In this document: positions 24,905 to 35,240 of the stretch, piece after piece
How the letters are laid out: each line of letters begins with the position of its first letter
Numbering within the stretch: the first letter of the stretch is position 1
Origin: DB1 sp049323655
GTDB taxonomy: Bacteria > Desulfobacterota > Desulfobulbia > Desulfobulbales > SURF-16
Length of the DNA stretch: 64,000 nt
Reading direction: 5' to 3'
Assembly: GCA_049323655.1 (NCBI GenBank)
Contig: JBMONO010000038.1
Span: forward strand, 1-64,000
Position numbers and translations under genes: made by a program
Notes under the pieces: model-generated
Told to the model about the DNA's origin: nothing
What the model saw: the letters and a program-made list of their open reading frames with translations, nothing else
The model's database searches: none

Positions 24905-27028
24905 TCAGAACGCCATGCCGATGCTGAAGTGCACGACAAAGCCATCCTCTCCCTTTTCCCGATCCGGATTCCAGGCGCAATCGAGCCGCGCCGGCCCGAT
25001 CGGCAGGAGATACTGGATACCCACTCCCAGCGCCGGCCGAAAATCACGAAAATATTCGGCAAAGGTGCGGTCGATGACTTCCCGCCGATTTGCCGACACC
25101 CCATCCCCGCTTTGCCAGCCCGGGGCAATATTGCCGTAATCGACAAAAAGCGAGCCGGCCAGATTGTCGGTTATCAAGCGCCGCCCCTCCAGAGAAAAAA
25201 CAGTGAAGGCCATGCCGCCCAACGGGTCACCGGATGCATCCCGGGGACCGAGTTCCCCCTCCCGAAAACTGCGCACCGTATTCTCGCCACCGTTGAAATA
25301 CCTTTCGCCGATGGGGATGAGATCCTGATTGCGGCCAGGCAGGATAATGCCGGTCTCATAACGGGCCGCCAGGGTATGCCGTTCGTCCAGGAGCAGGAAT
25401 TTGCGCAGACCGCAGGTGAAACGGTAAAACGAAAGATCGCTGCCAATGGCCGGCTCGGCCACCTCGGCGGAACCGAAGATGCGCTCCCCACTGGTCGGAA
25501 AAAAAATGTCATTGCGGGTGTCCCACTCCGCCTGAAGCCTGAAACCGGCGATGGTGTAGCTATCGTCCTGATCCGCCAGTTCTGCGACAGCAACGTTCAT
25601 GGTCGAGGTACTGCTGTAGAGGGCCCGGCCGGAAACCGTGAGAAAGCGGCCGAACTCCCGGCTGACGAGAAAAGAGGCGCCCCGCTCCTCCCTGGTAAAG
25701 GAAGGTTCCTCGCGGCGATGGAAAAAAAGAGGCAGATGGGCGGTGTAATCACGGCCGAAAAGCCACGGATCTCTGATCGAAGCCTCCACCGAGGCGCTTT
25801 TCACCGAGCCGCCGGCCTCGAAGCGAAAACTGCGGCCACTGCCGAAGATATTCCTGTCAACAAACCCGGTGCTGCCGCGCAACAGCTCATAGGAGCCCCA
25901 CCCTGCCTGCAGAAAAACCTCACGGGCAAGGGCCTCATCAACCTGAACGATCAGATCGCGCGCCTCCCCTGCCCCCTCGGCCAGCTCGATGACCAGCCGG
26001 GAAAACAGTCCGGTCCGAAAGAGCTGGCGGAAGCTCTCCCGTTTCATATCGTCTCGGTAAAGATCGCCGGGCTGCAAGGTGAGTCGCTTACTGATAAAGG
26101 CGGCATCGGTGCGCCTGTTGCCTTCCACCTGCACCCCGGCAATGACAACCCGCGGCCCGCTGCTCACCTGACAGAATAGATCGATCCGGGCCGGTTCCAC
26201 TTTGGTCTCCCGCACTTCGACAACCGCTTCGGGATAGCCGTGATTGGCATAGGCCGCCAGCACCCTGCTGCGCAGCACCAGTTTGTGCCGGGGGATATAG
26301 GGCTTGCCCCGCAGGTCATCGGCCACCTTTGCCAGTGCCGATTGCACCTCGGGCAGCAGTTCCCCGCTGAAGACGATATCGTTGACAAGGGTTTGCGCTC
26401 CTTCGCTGACGTGCAGGCGAATATCAACGCTGCTCCGGTCCGGAGAAAAGATGTATTGCGGCTTGTCGATGCGGACCTGCAGAAACCCCGCCCCGACGTA
26501 GATGCCGCGAATGGCGGTAATGGCATCGCTGATATCACTGGCCACAAAGGGCGTTTCGTTTTTGCCGGGCAGCCCCGTCCCCTTGTCGGCCAAACCGGCA
26601 AGCAGTTCCCGGCTGAGGAAGGCGGTGTTGCCGGTGACGGTAACCGAACGCACCAGCACCCGCGGGCCCTCCTCAATGGTAAAGGTCAGGGTGGTCGCCG
26701 TCCCTGCCTGCTCCAGTCGGTAACCGACCCGGGCAAAGGCGTACCCCTGTCGTTTGTAGAGAGTTTCGATGCGAAAAGCGGCATCATCGGCCCTTGCCTC
26801 CGGGAAATCCGCCGTGAAAAAATCGTTCAACTCCTGGGCAACGGCCGCCGACAGCGCGCTGCCGGCAAGCCGCTCGTTGCCGCTGAACACAAGTCGCAAT
26901 TCCGGCGCGGCAGCCTCAGTCTCTGCGGCCTGCATCAGTGTCGTTTGGCCGAACAGGGTCAACAGCAGGCAAAGCAGGGCAGCGAGGCGCAGACGTGTTC
27001 CATATGTCGGACAATGAGTCTGCATCAT
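24905..27028 (-). CDS. tamA: TamA-like Omp85 outer-membrane assembly protein
   Basis: A 707-residue protein with a signal peptide (about 1-34), three or four POTRA-like repeats (about 40-350) and a C-terminal 16-strand barrel ending in phenylalanine (SIGMAF). The conserved barrel-loop motif appears as NTVRSFREGELG, a variant of the Omp85 VRGF/Y motif. Its ATG overlaps the TamB stop (ATGA, 27025-27028), so the pair should form the TAM complex that helps insert outer-membrane proteins or move lipids. Here tamB precedes tamA, opposite to E. coli. Confidence 0.87.
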   Translation of the reverse strand: MMQTHCPTYGTRLRLAALLCLLLTLFGQTTLMQAAETEAAAPELRLVFSGNERLAGSALSAAVAQELNDFFTADFPEARADDAAFRIETLYKRQGYAFARVGYRLEQAGTATTLTFTIEEGPRVLVRSVTVTGNTAFLSRELLAGLADKGTGLPGKNETPFVASDISDAITAIRGIYVGAGFLQVRIDKPQYIFSPDRSSVDIRLHVSEGAQTLVNDIVFSGELLPEVQSALAKVADDLRGKPYIPRHKLVLRSRVLAAYANHGYPEAVVEVRETKVEPARIDLFCQVSSGPRVVIAGVQVEGNRRTDAAFISKRLTLQPGDLYRDDMKRESFRQLFRTGLFSRLVIELAEGAGEARDLIVQVDEALAREVFLQAGWGSYELLRGSTGFVDRNIFGSGRSFRFEAGGSVKSASVEASIRDPWLFGRDYTAHLPLFFHRREEPSFTREERGASFLVSREFGRFLTVSGRALYSSTSTMNVAVAELADQDDSYTIAGFRLQAEWDTRNDIFFPTSGERIFGSAEVAEPAIGSDLSFYRFTCGLRKFLLLDERHTLAARYETGIILPGRNQDLIPIGERYFNGGENTVRSFREGELGPRDASGDPLGGMAFTVFSLEGRRLITDNLAGSLFVDYGNIAPGWQSGDGVSANRREVIDRTFAEYFRDFRPALGVGIQYLLPIGPARLDCAWNPDREKGEDGFVVHFSIGMAF

Positions 27029-30000
27029 GGAAACCGAAAAACCACCTTTATACCGACATTAACGTTGTCATACCTATCCTTTTCACTGACAAGAAAAAGC
27101 CGGTCACCGGGCAACAGCAGTCCCTCCATCAGCCGGAAGCTCGCCTCCACCGTCTCCTGGCCGGAACCGGAGATCTGCCGGCCGAATTCGAGATCAAAAC
27201 GCTCCAGCACCGATTCCTCATCCTCATCAACTCCGCCGAACCAGCCGGCCAGCAGCCCCCGACCGAGATAAACCGCCATCTTCATATTGGCGAGCGCGCT
27301 CCGGCCGCTTTCCCGATCGGCTTGCGGGGGGCTGCCGGTCAGCACGAGCAGCAGCAGTTCATCATCCGGCAGGGGGGGATCGGAGGAGAGAGTGATGATC
27401 GGCTCATCGACGCTGCCCTCCACGGTCATGGTGATATCATGGCCGGCGAGGCGGGAGCCGCCGCGGAGATCAAGAAAGATCCGATCCGGATCGTTTTCCG
27501 GCAGGCTGATGACGCCAGCGTCCACCCGCAATCGCCCGGCCGGCACGCTGATGGTGGTCGGCTCGACATAGATGCGACCGGCGAGCAGCGGCGTCTCACC
27601 GCTTCCACTCAGGCGAAGGGCGGGCCGCACCGAACCTTTCGTCAGGTTATTGGCAATAAAAAAGGGCTTTTTGCCGGTAACGATCTCCACATCAAAGCGC
27701 AGATCACGCAGAGGGGGATCGGGCCAGGAAAAGAGCCCACCGGCGCCGGCCACCGTTTTTACCCGCCCCGTCCCCCGCAGCATGGCCAGAAAATCGACAT
27801 TCTTTCCGTAGAGACAATCGGTGAGGGTGACGGTGCCGTCCAGGGCGAGACGGGCCAGCGGGCCGCTGAGACGCAGATCGGCGTCGCCGCGCATCTTCAT
27901 CGCCTCGTCCCGGTAGAAAAGCAGGCTGCGGCCGATCAACCGGCAGTCAAAACGCGGCGCCTCCTCTCCGGTTACGGCGATCTTTCCCGTCACCTCAACG
28001 GGTGCGCCGCCGAAACGGCCGCTCAGCTGATCGAGAGAGAGGATGCCGCCGGCAAGCGAAGCGCTCAGAACCACTTTGTCTAAAGGAGGGAAAAGAGGAT
28101 TCTCCAGGCGAATCTCCCCCTGTTCCAGGGCAATCCGGCCAGTCACCTCCGGACGGGCAGCCGGGCCATCCAGGCGCAGTTCAACGCCGAGTTGACCGGC
28201 GAGTCGGCGCACATCGGGGAGATAAGCCGCCAGTCGTCCGGCATCCGGCAGCCTGAGACGGGCATGGAGGTCGAAGCGGCCCGGCAGTTCCGCGGCCCTC
28301 TGGTCCAGTAAGGCCTGCAGGGTCGGGATACCCAGCCACCGCCCGCCGGCCTGAACAGAAAAAAGGGGGGAATGCACCGTCAGCTCGTCAAGCCGCATCT
28401 CTTCCCCCTGGTAACGGAGAAGGACGGCGACGGTCAGCGGTTCGACCGGGGCTCCGGGGAAAAAATGGTGGAGAGGGAGATTGCCGCCCTGCAGCCGCAG
28501 TTCGCCGGACGGACGCTCCCAGGAGCCGGAAAGTTTCAGTGTCCCGGCCAGATTGCCCGTCACCAGGTCCGGATTGTCCCTCGTCAGGCCTGGCAGACCG
28601 CTGATCGCGACATCCGCGGTCAGGGCAAGCGGGAGGTGGAGAAAAGGCTCTTGCGCCAACGGATCATAGGGAATACGACCGACCATCGAGATACGCTGTT
28701 GCCCGCTCCTGTCGTTGAGATCCAGGCGATGGAGGACGATTCCCGCCCGGCGGTCATAGTCGAGGCCCACTTTGCCGGCAAGCGGCGCCGGCAGTCGCGA
28801 CCAGGAGATCGCCTCAATATCGGCGGCAAGGGTGGTTCTGAGCGTATCAAGTGGCCCGTACAGGAAAAAAAGAATATCAGCGCCGCTGATGCGCCACTCC
28901 GGTCCAGTCAGATCATCAAGCCATCCTTCACTGGAGAGCCCCGTTCCCCGGACCTGCAGGTTGCTTTGCCCATGCCGGGCAACATCACCCTGCACCCTGA
29001 TTTCCCCCACCCGGCTCAGAAAAAGCATCTCATCCATTGAGAGCTGCGGCTGCTGACCAAAGTCCAGGGTAACGGCAGCAGGATGACTGAGAGAGAAATC
29101 AACCCCGTTCCATGATGCGATGAGACGCGAAAAGTCAGCCCGGATCGTTTCCCGCGGCAAGTCGGACTCGATCTCGGCGGCAAAAAGGACGGCGCCGTGC
29201 GGCAGGCGTATTTCGCCCTGTTCGATATGGTGGCGGCGGCCGTCGGTTGTCGCTTTCCCGGCGAGAAGAGGGACGGTGACCCCGGCAAAGCCGCCCTCCT
29301 CCAGCACAAGATCAATGCTGATCCGGCCGCTGTCGCCAGGGGCAAGGGCAGCCCGCAGCCGACCGCTGAGCTCTTCTTCCACGCCAAAACAGGAAGCGGT
29401 GTAAAGGCTGATATCATTAACCGTCAGCTTACCGCTCAGTTCGACAAAGGTTGCCCTGTCGATCTGGTAACGGCCCTGCGCCTCGATCATGTCGCGCTCG
29501 TTGCGCACGGTCAACGAGCGGATATCGATCATTGTGCCGTCACCATGAGCGGTGAGGGCGACATCACCCAAGGGACACCCATCAACATGCAGACCGCGGG
29601 TGTGCAGACGAACCGTGCCGAGCGGACGACGCAGGGAACCGGTGATCACCGCCTCCCCTTCGCCGGTGCCGGCCATTGCCGGCAATCCGGGAAAAAGGGC
29701 CAGTTCGGCCAGATCAGTCAACCGGAAGGACGCATTCACCCGCAGCGGTGCATCGAGAAGCGACCCCCCGTTCGCCCCCGGCAGGGCAAGGGTTGTCTCA
29801 TTCAGCAGCAGAGAACTGCCCGGAGCGCTGAACTCCGCCCTGGCGATGCGAACGGCGCCGTCAACCAGACGGCCCGTCAGTGTCAGCGCATGGGTGAAGG
29901 TGATCGGCACGGGGCTCGTCATGCCTGAAATGGCAAGGAGGGCCGGGATATCCCGCAGGGAGAGACGAATCGTCTCGATCGTGGCTGCAGCCGGCAGGGT

Positions 30001-31107
30001 GGACGGGAAGCCGCGCAAACATTCCAGTGGCAGACGACCGCCGGTGATTTCCGCCTCGTTCATGCCGAAATGTCCGGCAAGCCGCTCTATCCTGACGATT
30101 CCGTCACTGATGGCGCCCTGCAACCGGACAGTGGCGGCCTGGCCGGCCAACCGTCCTGCCACGAAAGCAAGATCCGCTTCACCGTTCACCAGACTGCTGT
30201 TCTTCACGTCATAGTGTCCGGTGACAACACCGGAAAGGCTGCCGCCCGGCGCCAGCGCAAGCGCCGGCGGCAGAACGCCGAGCCCGGCGATATCGAAGTT
30301 CTCCACCTGCAGCCGGCCATCGGCATGCTGACCGTCATATGCGCCTGTTGCCACAAAACGACCACTGTCGGATTTCCCCTGCAGATCCCAGGTCAGGGGA
30401 ACATGGGGCCCATCCCGGCCGATGGTGCCGGCAAGGGAAAGAGACGGCGTGGTCAATACGACCTGCTCCAGGTCGAGACGATGACCGCGGTAGCGCAACC
30501 TGACAGATGCAGCGCTGTGCCATGTCTGCTGATCCGGCAGTTCAAGCCGGATCAGCGGCAGATCGAGAGTCACCCCCTGCCCCTTCTTTTCCTGCGAGGA
30601 AGCGACGGCAAGATCTTTTCCTGTCACGATTGCCCGGTAGCCTGGTGCGGTGATCTGCAGCTCCAGGGCCGCCACCGTCAGAGTGGGCAATCGCGGCGGC
30701 AGCAACGGCACAGCCCCGCCTGCGGCTGCTGCGTCACCATTGTCTGCGGTCGGCGCCGAACGGACAGCGGCCTGCAGCCGGGCGACGTCAATCTGCATGG
30801 AGGCGAGAAAGGCATCACGGCCCTGGAGAAGATGCGGAAGAAAATAGGCAACCGAGAGATCGTGAAACTCAAACGTAAATGGAGCATCATCGGGCTGACG
30901 ACCTTTTTGCGATATCCCTATCCGCTCACACCGTAAACGGGTGAACAGCGTCCCGCTTATTCCCTCCACCTGCAACTCCACTCCGAGCTGCCGGCCCAGC
31001 ACATCAACCAGCCTTTTCCCCGCCCGGGGCAAAAGAACGACCAGCAGCGCGCCAATGACAACCAGGAAAACTACCGCAAGCAGAGAGCGCAGCGTCAGTG
31101 CTTTCAT
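27025..31107 (-). CDS. tamB: TamB-like translocation and assembly protein (AsmA/DUF490 family)
   Basis: About 1360 residues. It has one N-terminal TM anchor (about 7-25, LLAVVFLVVIGALLVVLL), then a very long beta-rich periplasmic stretch and the C-terminal TamB (DUF490) domain with ILSGSGETPLLAG-like and IFLDLRGGSRLAGHDITM-like segments. Such proteins form a hydrophobic groove bridging inner and outer membranes. The start at 31107 gives a clean signal anchor, with GGAGG about 14 bases upstream; a start at 31155 is possible and adds 16 residues. It is coupled to the Omp85 gene by a 4-bp overlap. Confidence 0.88.
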   Translation of the reverse strand: MKALTLRSLLAVVFLVVIGALLVVLLPRAGKRLVDVLGRQLGVELQVEGISGTLFTRLRCERIGISQKGRQPDDAPFTFEFHDLSVAYFLPHLLQGRDAFLASMQIDVARLQAAVRSAPTADNGDAAAAGGAVPLLPPRLPTLTVAALELQITAPGYRAIVTGKDLAVASSQEKKGQGVTLDLPLIRLELPDQQTWHSAASVRLRYRGHRLDLEQVVLTTPSLSLAGTIGRDGPHVPLTWDLQGKSDSGRFVATGAYDGQHADGRLQVENFDIAGLGVLPPALALAPGGSLSGVVTGHYDVKNSSLVNGEADLAFVAGRLAGQAATVRLQGAISDGIVRIERLAGHFGMNEAEITGGRLPLECLRGFPSTLPAAATIETIRLSLRDIPALLAISGMTSPVPITFTHALTLTGRLVDGAVRIARAEFSAPGSSLLLNETTLALPGANGGSLLDAPLRVNASFRLTDLAELALFPGLPAMAGTGEGEAVITGSLRRPLGTVRLHTRGLHVDGCPLGDVALTAHGDGTMIDIRSLTVRNERDMIEAQGRYQIDRATFVELSGKLTVNDISLYTASCFGVEEELSGRLRAALAPGDSGRISIDLVLEEGGFAGVTVPLLAGKATTDGRRHHIEQGEIRLPHGAVLFAAEIESDLPRETIRADFSRLIASWNGVDFSLSHPAAVTLDFGQQPQLSMDEMLFLSRVGEIRVQGDVARHGQSNLQVRGTGLSSEGWLDDLTGPEWRISGADILFFLYGPLDTLRTTLAADIEAISWSRLPAPLAGKVGLDYDRRAGIVLHRLDLNDRSGQQRISMVGRIPYDPLAQEPFLHLPLALTADVAISGLPGLTRDNPDLVTGNLAGTLKLSGSWERPSGELRLQGGNLPLHHFFPGAPVEPLTVAVLLRYQGEEMRLDELTVHSPLFSVQAGGRWLGIPTLQALLDQRAAELPGRFDLHARLRLPDAGRLAAYLPDVRRLAGQLGVELRLDGPAARPEVTGRIALEQGEIRLENPLFPPLDKVVLSASLAGGILSLDQLSGRFGGAPVEVTGKIAVTGEEAPRFDCRLIGRSLLFYRDEAMKMRGDADLRLSGPLARLALDGTVTLTDCLYGKNVDFLAMLRGTGRVKTVAGAGGLFSWPDPPLRDLRFDVEIVTGKKPFFIANNLTKGSVRPALRLSGSGETPLLAGRIYVEPTTISVPAGRLRVDAGVISLPENDPDRIFLDLRGGSRLAGHDITMTVEGSVDEPIITLSSDPPLPDDELLLLVLTGSPPQADRESGRSALANMKMAVYLGRGLLAGWFGGVDEDEESVLERFDLEFGRQISGSGQETVEASFRLMEGLLLPGDRLFLVSEKDRYDNVNVGIKVVFRFP

Positions 31108-31333
31108 GACAAGAAGAGACGATCCTCCCTCGTGGTCCGGAAAGGGATGCGACAAGCCTGAGCGCGGCCCGAGCGCACCCAGGTTGTGGGCGAAACACCC
31201 ATCATCGCATGCGGGTTTACACAGATCTCTTTCAAGTATAGCCAGCCAGCACGAGGAAGGAAAGCACGATCGGCCAGGAAAAGAGAAAACGACAGGGCTG
31301 AACGGAACGGCTTGGCGGCACCCGGCGCAGTCC

Positions 31334-32776
31334 TTATCGTTTGAGGGCCTGGTAGGTCATCATCTCGAGGGGAGCAAAATCGTCGGAAAAGAAAACCGGC
31401 GATGGAGCGGCAAGACGGAGATTTTTCATGGCATCCCGGGCCACGATGAAAAGCGTGCCCGCCGGGTTGCGGGCAATGATCCGCTCTTTGAGCTCAGCAA
31501 CGGTGAGCGGTTTCCGGAAGGCATACACCGCCTCGTCCGCGATCATCACGGCCGGGAAGATCTGTTGAATGGTGCCCAGATAGGAGCCTGACAACTGCGG
31601 GTCATTTTCGATGAAACGGGGATAATTGACGACCACGACGCCATCGTCGGTCAGGGCCCGATCAATCATCCGAAAAAACTCGACAGTGGCCAGATGAAAG
31701 GGAATATAGGGATTGCCGGCAAAGAGATCGACATGGATGACGTCATAGCGCTCCCCGCTTTTGCCGAGAAAAACCCTGGCGTCCTCATGATAAACCCGGC
31801 GGGTGTTGCCAAGGGCAAGGCCGAAATATTTTTCCCCAACCCGAGTGATATCAGGATCAATTTCCACGCCGTCGATGGCCGCCCGGGAAAAACGGGCGAC
31901 CTGCATCATGATGTTGCCGGCGCCGTTGCCTAACACCAACGCCTTCTTGGCATCGACGAAAAGATAGGGAAACAGATGCATGTCCGTATAGGTGCCGGTC
32001 AACACCGTCTTCTCATTGATCGTGACGGAATGGTGACCGATGTTGTCATTGAGTTTCAGATAATAGATATCGCCGTCACGTTTGACGCTGATGATGTTGT
32101 AGATCGACTCGTCATGATAGACGATTTGGGACTCACCGGGCACAGTCAGGGCAAAGGGTGAAAGCAGGGCAAAGACGAAGGCGAGGGAAAAAAGCCGGAC
32201 ATTGCGCAGCCCCGCCACCCCAAGCAGAAAAAGGACCGTGGCGCTGACCAGCATACTGATCTTGGTGCCGATACAGGGGATGAGAAAAAAGGTGGTGACG
32301 ATTCCCCCCACAATCGACCCCAGGGTGGAGATGGAAAAAATCATGCCGGAACTGATGCCGATATCATCTTTTGAGGAAATCAGCTTGATCAGATAGGGCG
32401 GGACAAAGGAGAGGAGAATCATCGGCGGGAAAAAGAGAACGACGATGGCGATCAGGGAACCCGTCACCACCGGCATGGCGGCAATGCTCCGCAGAAAGAC
32501 GGGATAGGTCAGGTAGACAAAAAAGAGGTAACAGGCGGAAACGACAATGACCTGATACATGAGGTTGTGTGATTTTTTCCGGTCCGCGATGGCGCCGCCC
32601 AGATAATAGCCGATGGCCAAGGCCAGGAGAATGCTGTTGATGATGGTGCCGATCACAATGCTTGAATTACCGAAATAGGGGGCAAGCATCCGGAATGAAA
32701 GCAGCTCAAAGACCAGGATGGCAAATCCGGTAATAAAACAGGTCAGATAGAAAAATGGTCCTTTTCTCGTCAACAT
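31334..32776 (-). CDS. Membrane-fused spermidine-synthase-like methyltransferase-fold protein
   Basis: A 480-residue protein. The N-terminal half (about 1-210) has six or seven TM helices. The C-terminal half has a spermidine-synthase-like Rossmann fold: ALVLGNGAGNIMMQ, then DGVEIDPDI, VYHEDARVFL and DVIHVDLFAG. The usual GGGDG loop reads GNGAG and the catalytic DxxDP segment reads VDLFAGNPY, so true aminopropyl transfer is doubtful. It starts 3 bp after the sensor kinase stop and is very likely co-transcribed with it. The function is unknown. Confidence 0.8.
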   Translation of the reverse strand: MLTRKGPFFYLTCFITGFAILVFELLSFRMLAPYFGNSSIVIGTIINSILLALAIGYYLGGAIADRKKSHNLMYQVIVVSACYLFFVYLTYPVFLRSIAAMPVVTGSLIAIVVLFFPPMILLSFVPPYLIKLISSKDDIGISSGMIFSISTLGSIVGGIVTTFFLIPCIGTKISMLVSATVLFLLGVAGLRNVRLFSLAFVFALLSPFALTVPGESQIVYHDESIYNIISVKRDGDIYYLKLNDNIGHHSVTINEKTVLTGTYTDMHLFPYLFVDAKKALVLGNGAGNIMMQVARFSRAAIDGVEIDPDITRVGEKYFGLALGNTRRVYHEDARVFLGKSGERYDVIHVDLFAGNPYIPFHLATVEFFRMIDRALTDDGVVVVNYPRFIENDPQLSGSYLGTIQQIFPAVMIADEAVYAFRKPLTVAELKERIIARNPAGTLFIVARDAMKNLRLAAPSPVFFSDDFAPLEMMTYQALKR

Positions 32777-32779
32777 TGC

Positions 32780-34294
32780 TCAGCTCAAGGCGTCAAGAGG
32801 GCAGGAGGCGATTTCCAGGGGCACGGAGATTTCAATCATCGTACCCTTGCCCGGGGCTGACTCGATCCGGAAATCACCTTTCAGGGACTGGGCCCGCTCG
32901 GAGATTCCAATCAGTCCCCACCCCCCGCCGTTCTGCTGCTGCCGGCTCGGATCAAAACCGCGGCCATGGTCCTCCACCCGGGCGACCACCCGTTTTTCCT
33001 CATAGATAATGGAAACAAAGGCCTGTTCCGTGCCGGCGTGGCGAGTAACGTTCGTCAGCCCTTCCTGGACAAAACGGTAGATGATGGTCTCGACAAAAGG
33101 CTCCAGCTTTTTCGGTTCCCCTCCGATTTCCAGAATAACCCGGAGACCAGTTGCCTTCTGCCCCTCGTCGGCCAGATAACGGAGGGCCGGCACCAGACCG
33201 AGGTCGTCGAGCTGAGCCGGACGCAGATCATGGACCAGCCGATACAGATCATTATGCATCTGTTTACAGAGGTACTGGAGGTTGCCGACAATCTCGGCCA
33301 TCTCCGGACTGGCGGCGAGCAGATTCTTCAGGGTGGCAAAATTGAGAGACGCGGCAGTCAGGGTCTGGGCCGTCTCGTCATGGAGCTCCCTGGCGATCCG
33401 CGCTCTTTCCTCCTCCTGGGCCCGCACCATATGCCGAACCAGATCGATCCGCATCTTTTCCCGCTTGGACATTTCCCGCTCGATCTGCTCCTGGGCCTGT
33501 TGATGGGCCTGCTGCGCCTCCTCCAGCCGTTGCTGGCGCTCTCGACAAACCGCAATAACCTCGGTGAGCTCGGCGTTTTTTTCCTTCAGTTCCTCTCCCT
33601 GCCGCACAAGTTCGGTTTCCGCGGCGATGCGGCGGGCAATGTTACTGTTGGCGCGCCGGCAGCTCAACACCACGGCGCAGAAGAGAATGGCGGCAATAGG
33701 AAAGAGAGTCCAGTAGAGGGAACGGACCAGACTGTTCAGTTCTTCCTTCTGACGGGTGACATCGTAATAGATCTCAAAGACACCGATGGTTTTGCCATCA
33801 CGGAGAATAGGGACATAGGTCTCGACAATGTCGCCTGGCATGACCTGCCCTTCCGACGACTTCTCACCCCGGCGGATCATCTGCACCGCGGGACGGCCGG
33901 CGGCCACCGTCCGCTTGAACTCGGCAAACGAGATCACCCGGCCGACCTCACCGGCGGTGCTGGAAAAAAATATCTCACCGTCCGGAAACATGATGCGCAC
34001 CTTGAGCAGATTGAAATCCTCCGCCGTGGTGGAGATCCGGTGCAGAACCAGGGGAGTCAGGATGTCGCGGGTCAGGCTTTTACTCTCGTCCGGAATCAAT
34101 TTTGATTCCATGTGCAAGGCAACATCAATGGCCAGTTCCTTATGGGATTTGATGATGAAATCGACAAACGAAGGAGAGAGGAAAAAAAAGGTATAAAGGG
34201 GCAGCACCAGCACAGCCACCAAGGAGAAAAATACCAGACTGCGGAAAAAACTGGATGGAAAGATCCCGCAGCGATTTACCTTATCATCCTGCAT
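32780..34294 (-). CDS. NarX-type sensor histidine kinase
   Basis: A 504-residue membrane kinase. It has TM1 at about 17-38, a periplasmic sensor of about 145 residues, TM2 at about 192-212, a coiled coil at about 225-285, a HisKA_3 dimerisation domain with H305 in ARELHDETAQT, and a HATPase with NVTRHAG, DHGRGFD and GGWGLIGISER. This is the class that pairs with LuxR/NarL regulators, and such a regulator lies 97 bp upstream on the same strand. GGGAG precedes the ATG. Its stop is 3 bp from the next gene. Confidence 0.92.
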   Translation of the reverse strand: MQDDKVNRCGIFPSSFFRSLVFFSLVAVLVLPLYTFFFLSPSFVDFIIKSHKELAIDVALHMESKLIPDESKSLTRDILTPLVLHRISTTAEDFNLLKVRIMFPDGEIFFSSTAGEVGRVISFAEFKRTVAAGRPAVQMIRRGEKSSEGQVMPGDIVETYVPILRDGKTIGVFEIYYDVTRQKEELNSLVRSLYWTLFPIAAILFCAVVLSCRRANSNIARRIAAETELVRQGEELKEKNAELTEVIAVCRERQQRLEEAQQAHQQAQEQIEREMSKREKMRIDLVRHMVRAQEEERARIARELHDETAQTLTAASLNFATLKNLLAASPEMAEIVGNLQYLCKQMHNDLYRLVHDLRPAQLDDLGLVPALRYLADEGQKATGLRVILEIGGEPKKLEPFVETIIYRFVQEGLTNVTRHAGTEQAFVSIIYEEKRVVARVEDHGRGFDPSRQQQNGGGWGLIGISERAQSLKGDFRIESAPGKGTMIEISVPLEIASCPLDALS

Positions 34295-34391
34295 CAGGCA
34301 ACTCCCAGAGAAGGATACGGAGACGGGTAACAGTTTACAGTTTAAGGCTATCAGGAATCCTGTCTATCGGCCGCCGCGAACAGCAAGCACC

Positions 34392-35069
34392 TCAATGCAC
34401 CCCGATCAGGCCGGTGCGGATGGCGAACTTGACCAGCTCGGTGGTGGAGTGAAGATTGAGCTTGTTCATGATTCGTTCCCGGTGACGGGAAACGGTCTTC
34501 GGGCTGAGATCAAGTTTTTTTGCGATCTCCGGAGTGGTCAGGCCTTCCGCCACCAGTTCGAGAATCTGCAGCTCCCGCTTGCTGAGCGAATCGAGATCAG
34601 CCGACGGCAGTGGCTCCTCGCCGTTGACGCTGCCGCCTTTATTGAGCCGCTGATAGTCTTCGAGGAGCCAGCGGGCCAAGGCCGGCTGCAGATAAACATT
34701 GCCGGAGGCAACCGCCTTGATGGCGGCGACCAGATCCTCCGCCGCCGCCTGTTTTGTGATATATCCCTTGGCGCCGACAGCCAGCATCTCGAAGAAATAC
34801 TGTTTGTCCTCATGCACGGTGAGGGTCAGAATACGGCAGTCAGGGTGCCGGACTCGCATCCGCCGCGCCGCCTCCATGCCATCCATCACCGGCATGGAGA
34901 TATCCATGACCACGACATCGGGACCAAGCTCCGCCACCTTGGCCAGGGCCTCGACACCGTTGGCCGCCTCACCGATGATGGTAAGTTCATTGTCCATGCC
35001 CAGCAGGGATTTCAGTCCGCTTCGCACCACGTCATGGTCGTCAACCAGCAGTACCCTGATTTTCGCCAT
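34392..35069 (-). CDS. NarL/FixJ-family response regulator
   Basis: A 225-residue two-component regulator. The receiver domain is at about 4-120, with the acidic pocket D10/D11, phospho-acceptor D56 in VVVMDISMP, and K106 in GAKGYITK. The LuxR-type helix-turn-helix is at about 155-215 (LSKRELQILELVAEGLTTPEIAKKLDLSPKTV region). It is the probable partner of the NarX-type kinase that follows. AAGGAA lies upstream of the ATG. Targets are not identifiable from the window. Confidence 0.94.
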   Translation of the reverse strand: MAKIRVLLVDDHDVVRSGLKSLLGMDNELTIIGEAANGVEALAKVAELGPDVVVMDISMPVMDGMEAARRMRVRHPDCRILTLTVHEDKQYFFEMLAVGAKGYITKQAAAEDLVAAIKAVASGNVYLQPALARWLLEDYQRLNKGGSVNGEEPLPSADLDSLSKRELQILELVAEGLTTPEIAKKLDLSPKTVSRHRERIMNKLNLHSTTELVKFAIRTGLIGVH

Positions 35070-35240
35070 CAGAAAATTCCTTCATCTTTCCGGATTGCCT
35101 CTCTGCCGCCAGGTAACAGACCATCGTGGTCATGTTACGACTTTCAGGGATCGAGCCGGTTTGCGGATATTCTTCTTCTGAATAAGGAAGAAGTCATGAT
35201 CCGAAAACCGGCGCCCGTTCGCAAGGATGGCGATCCCACC

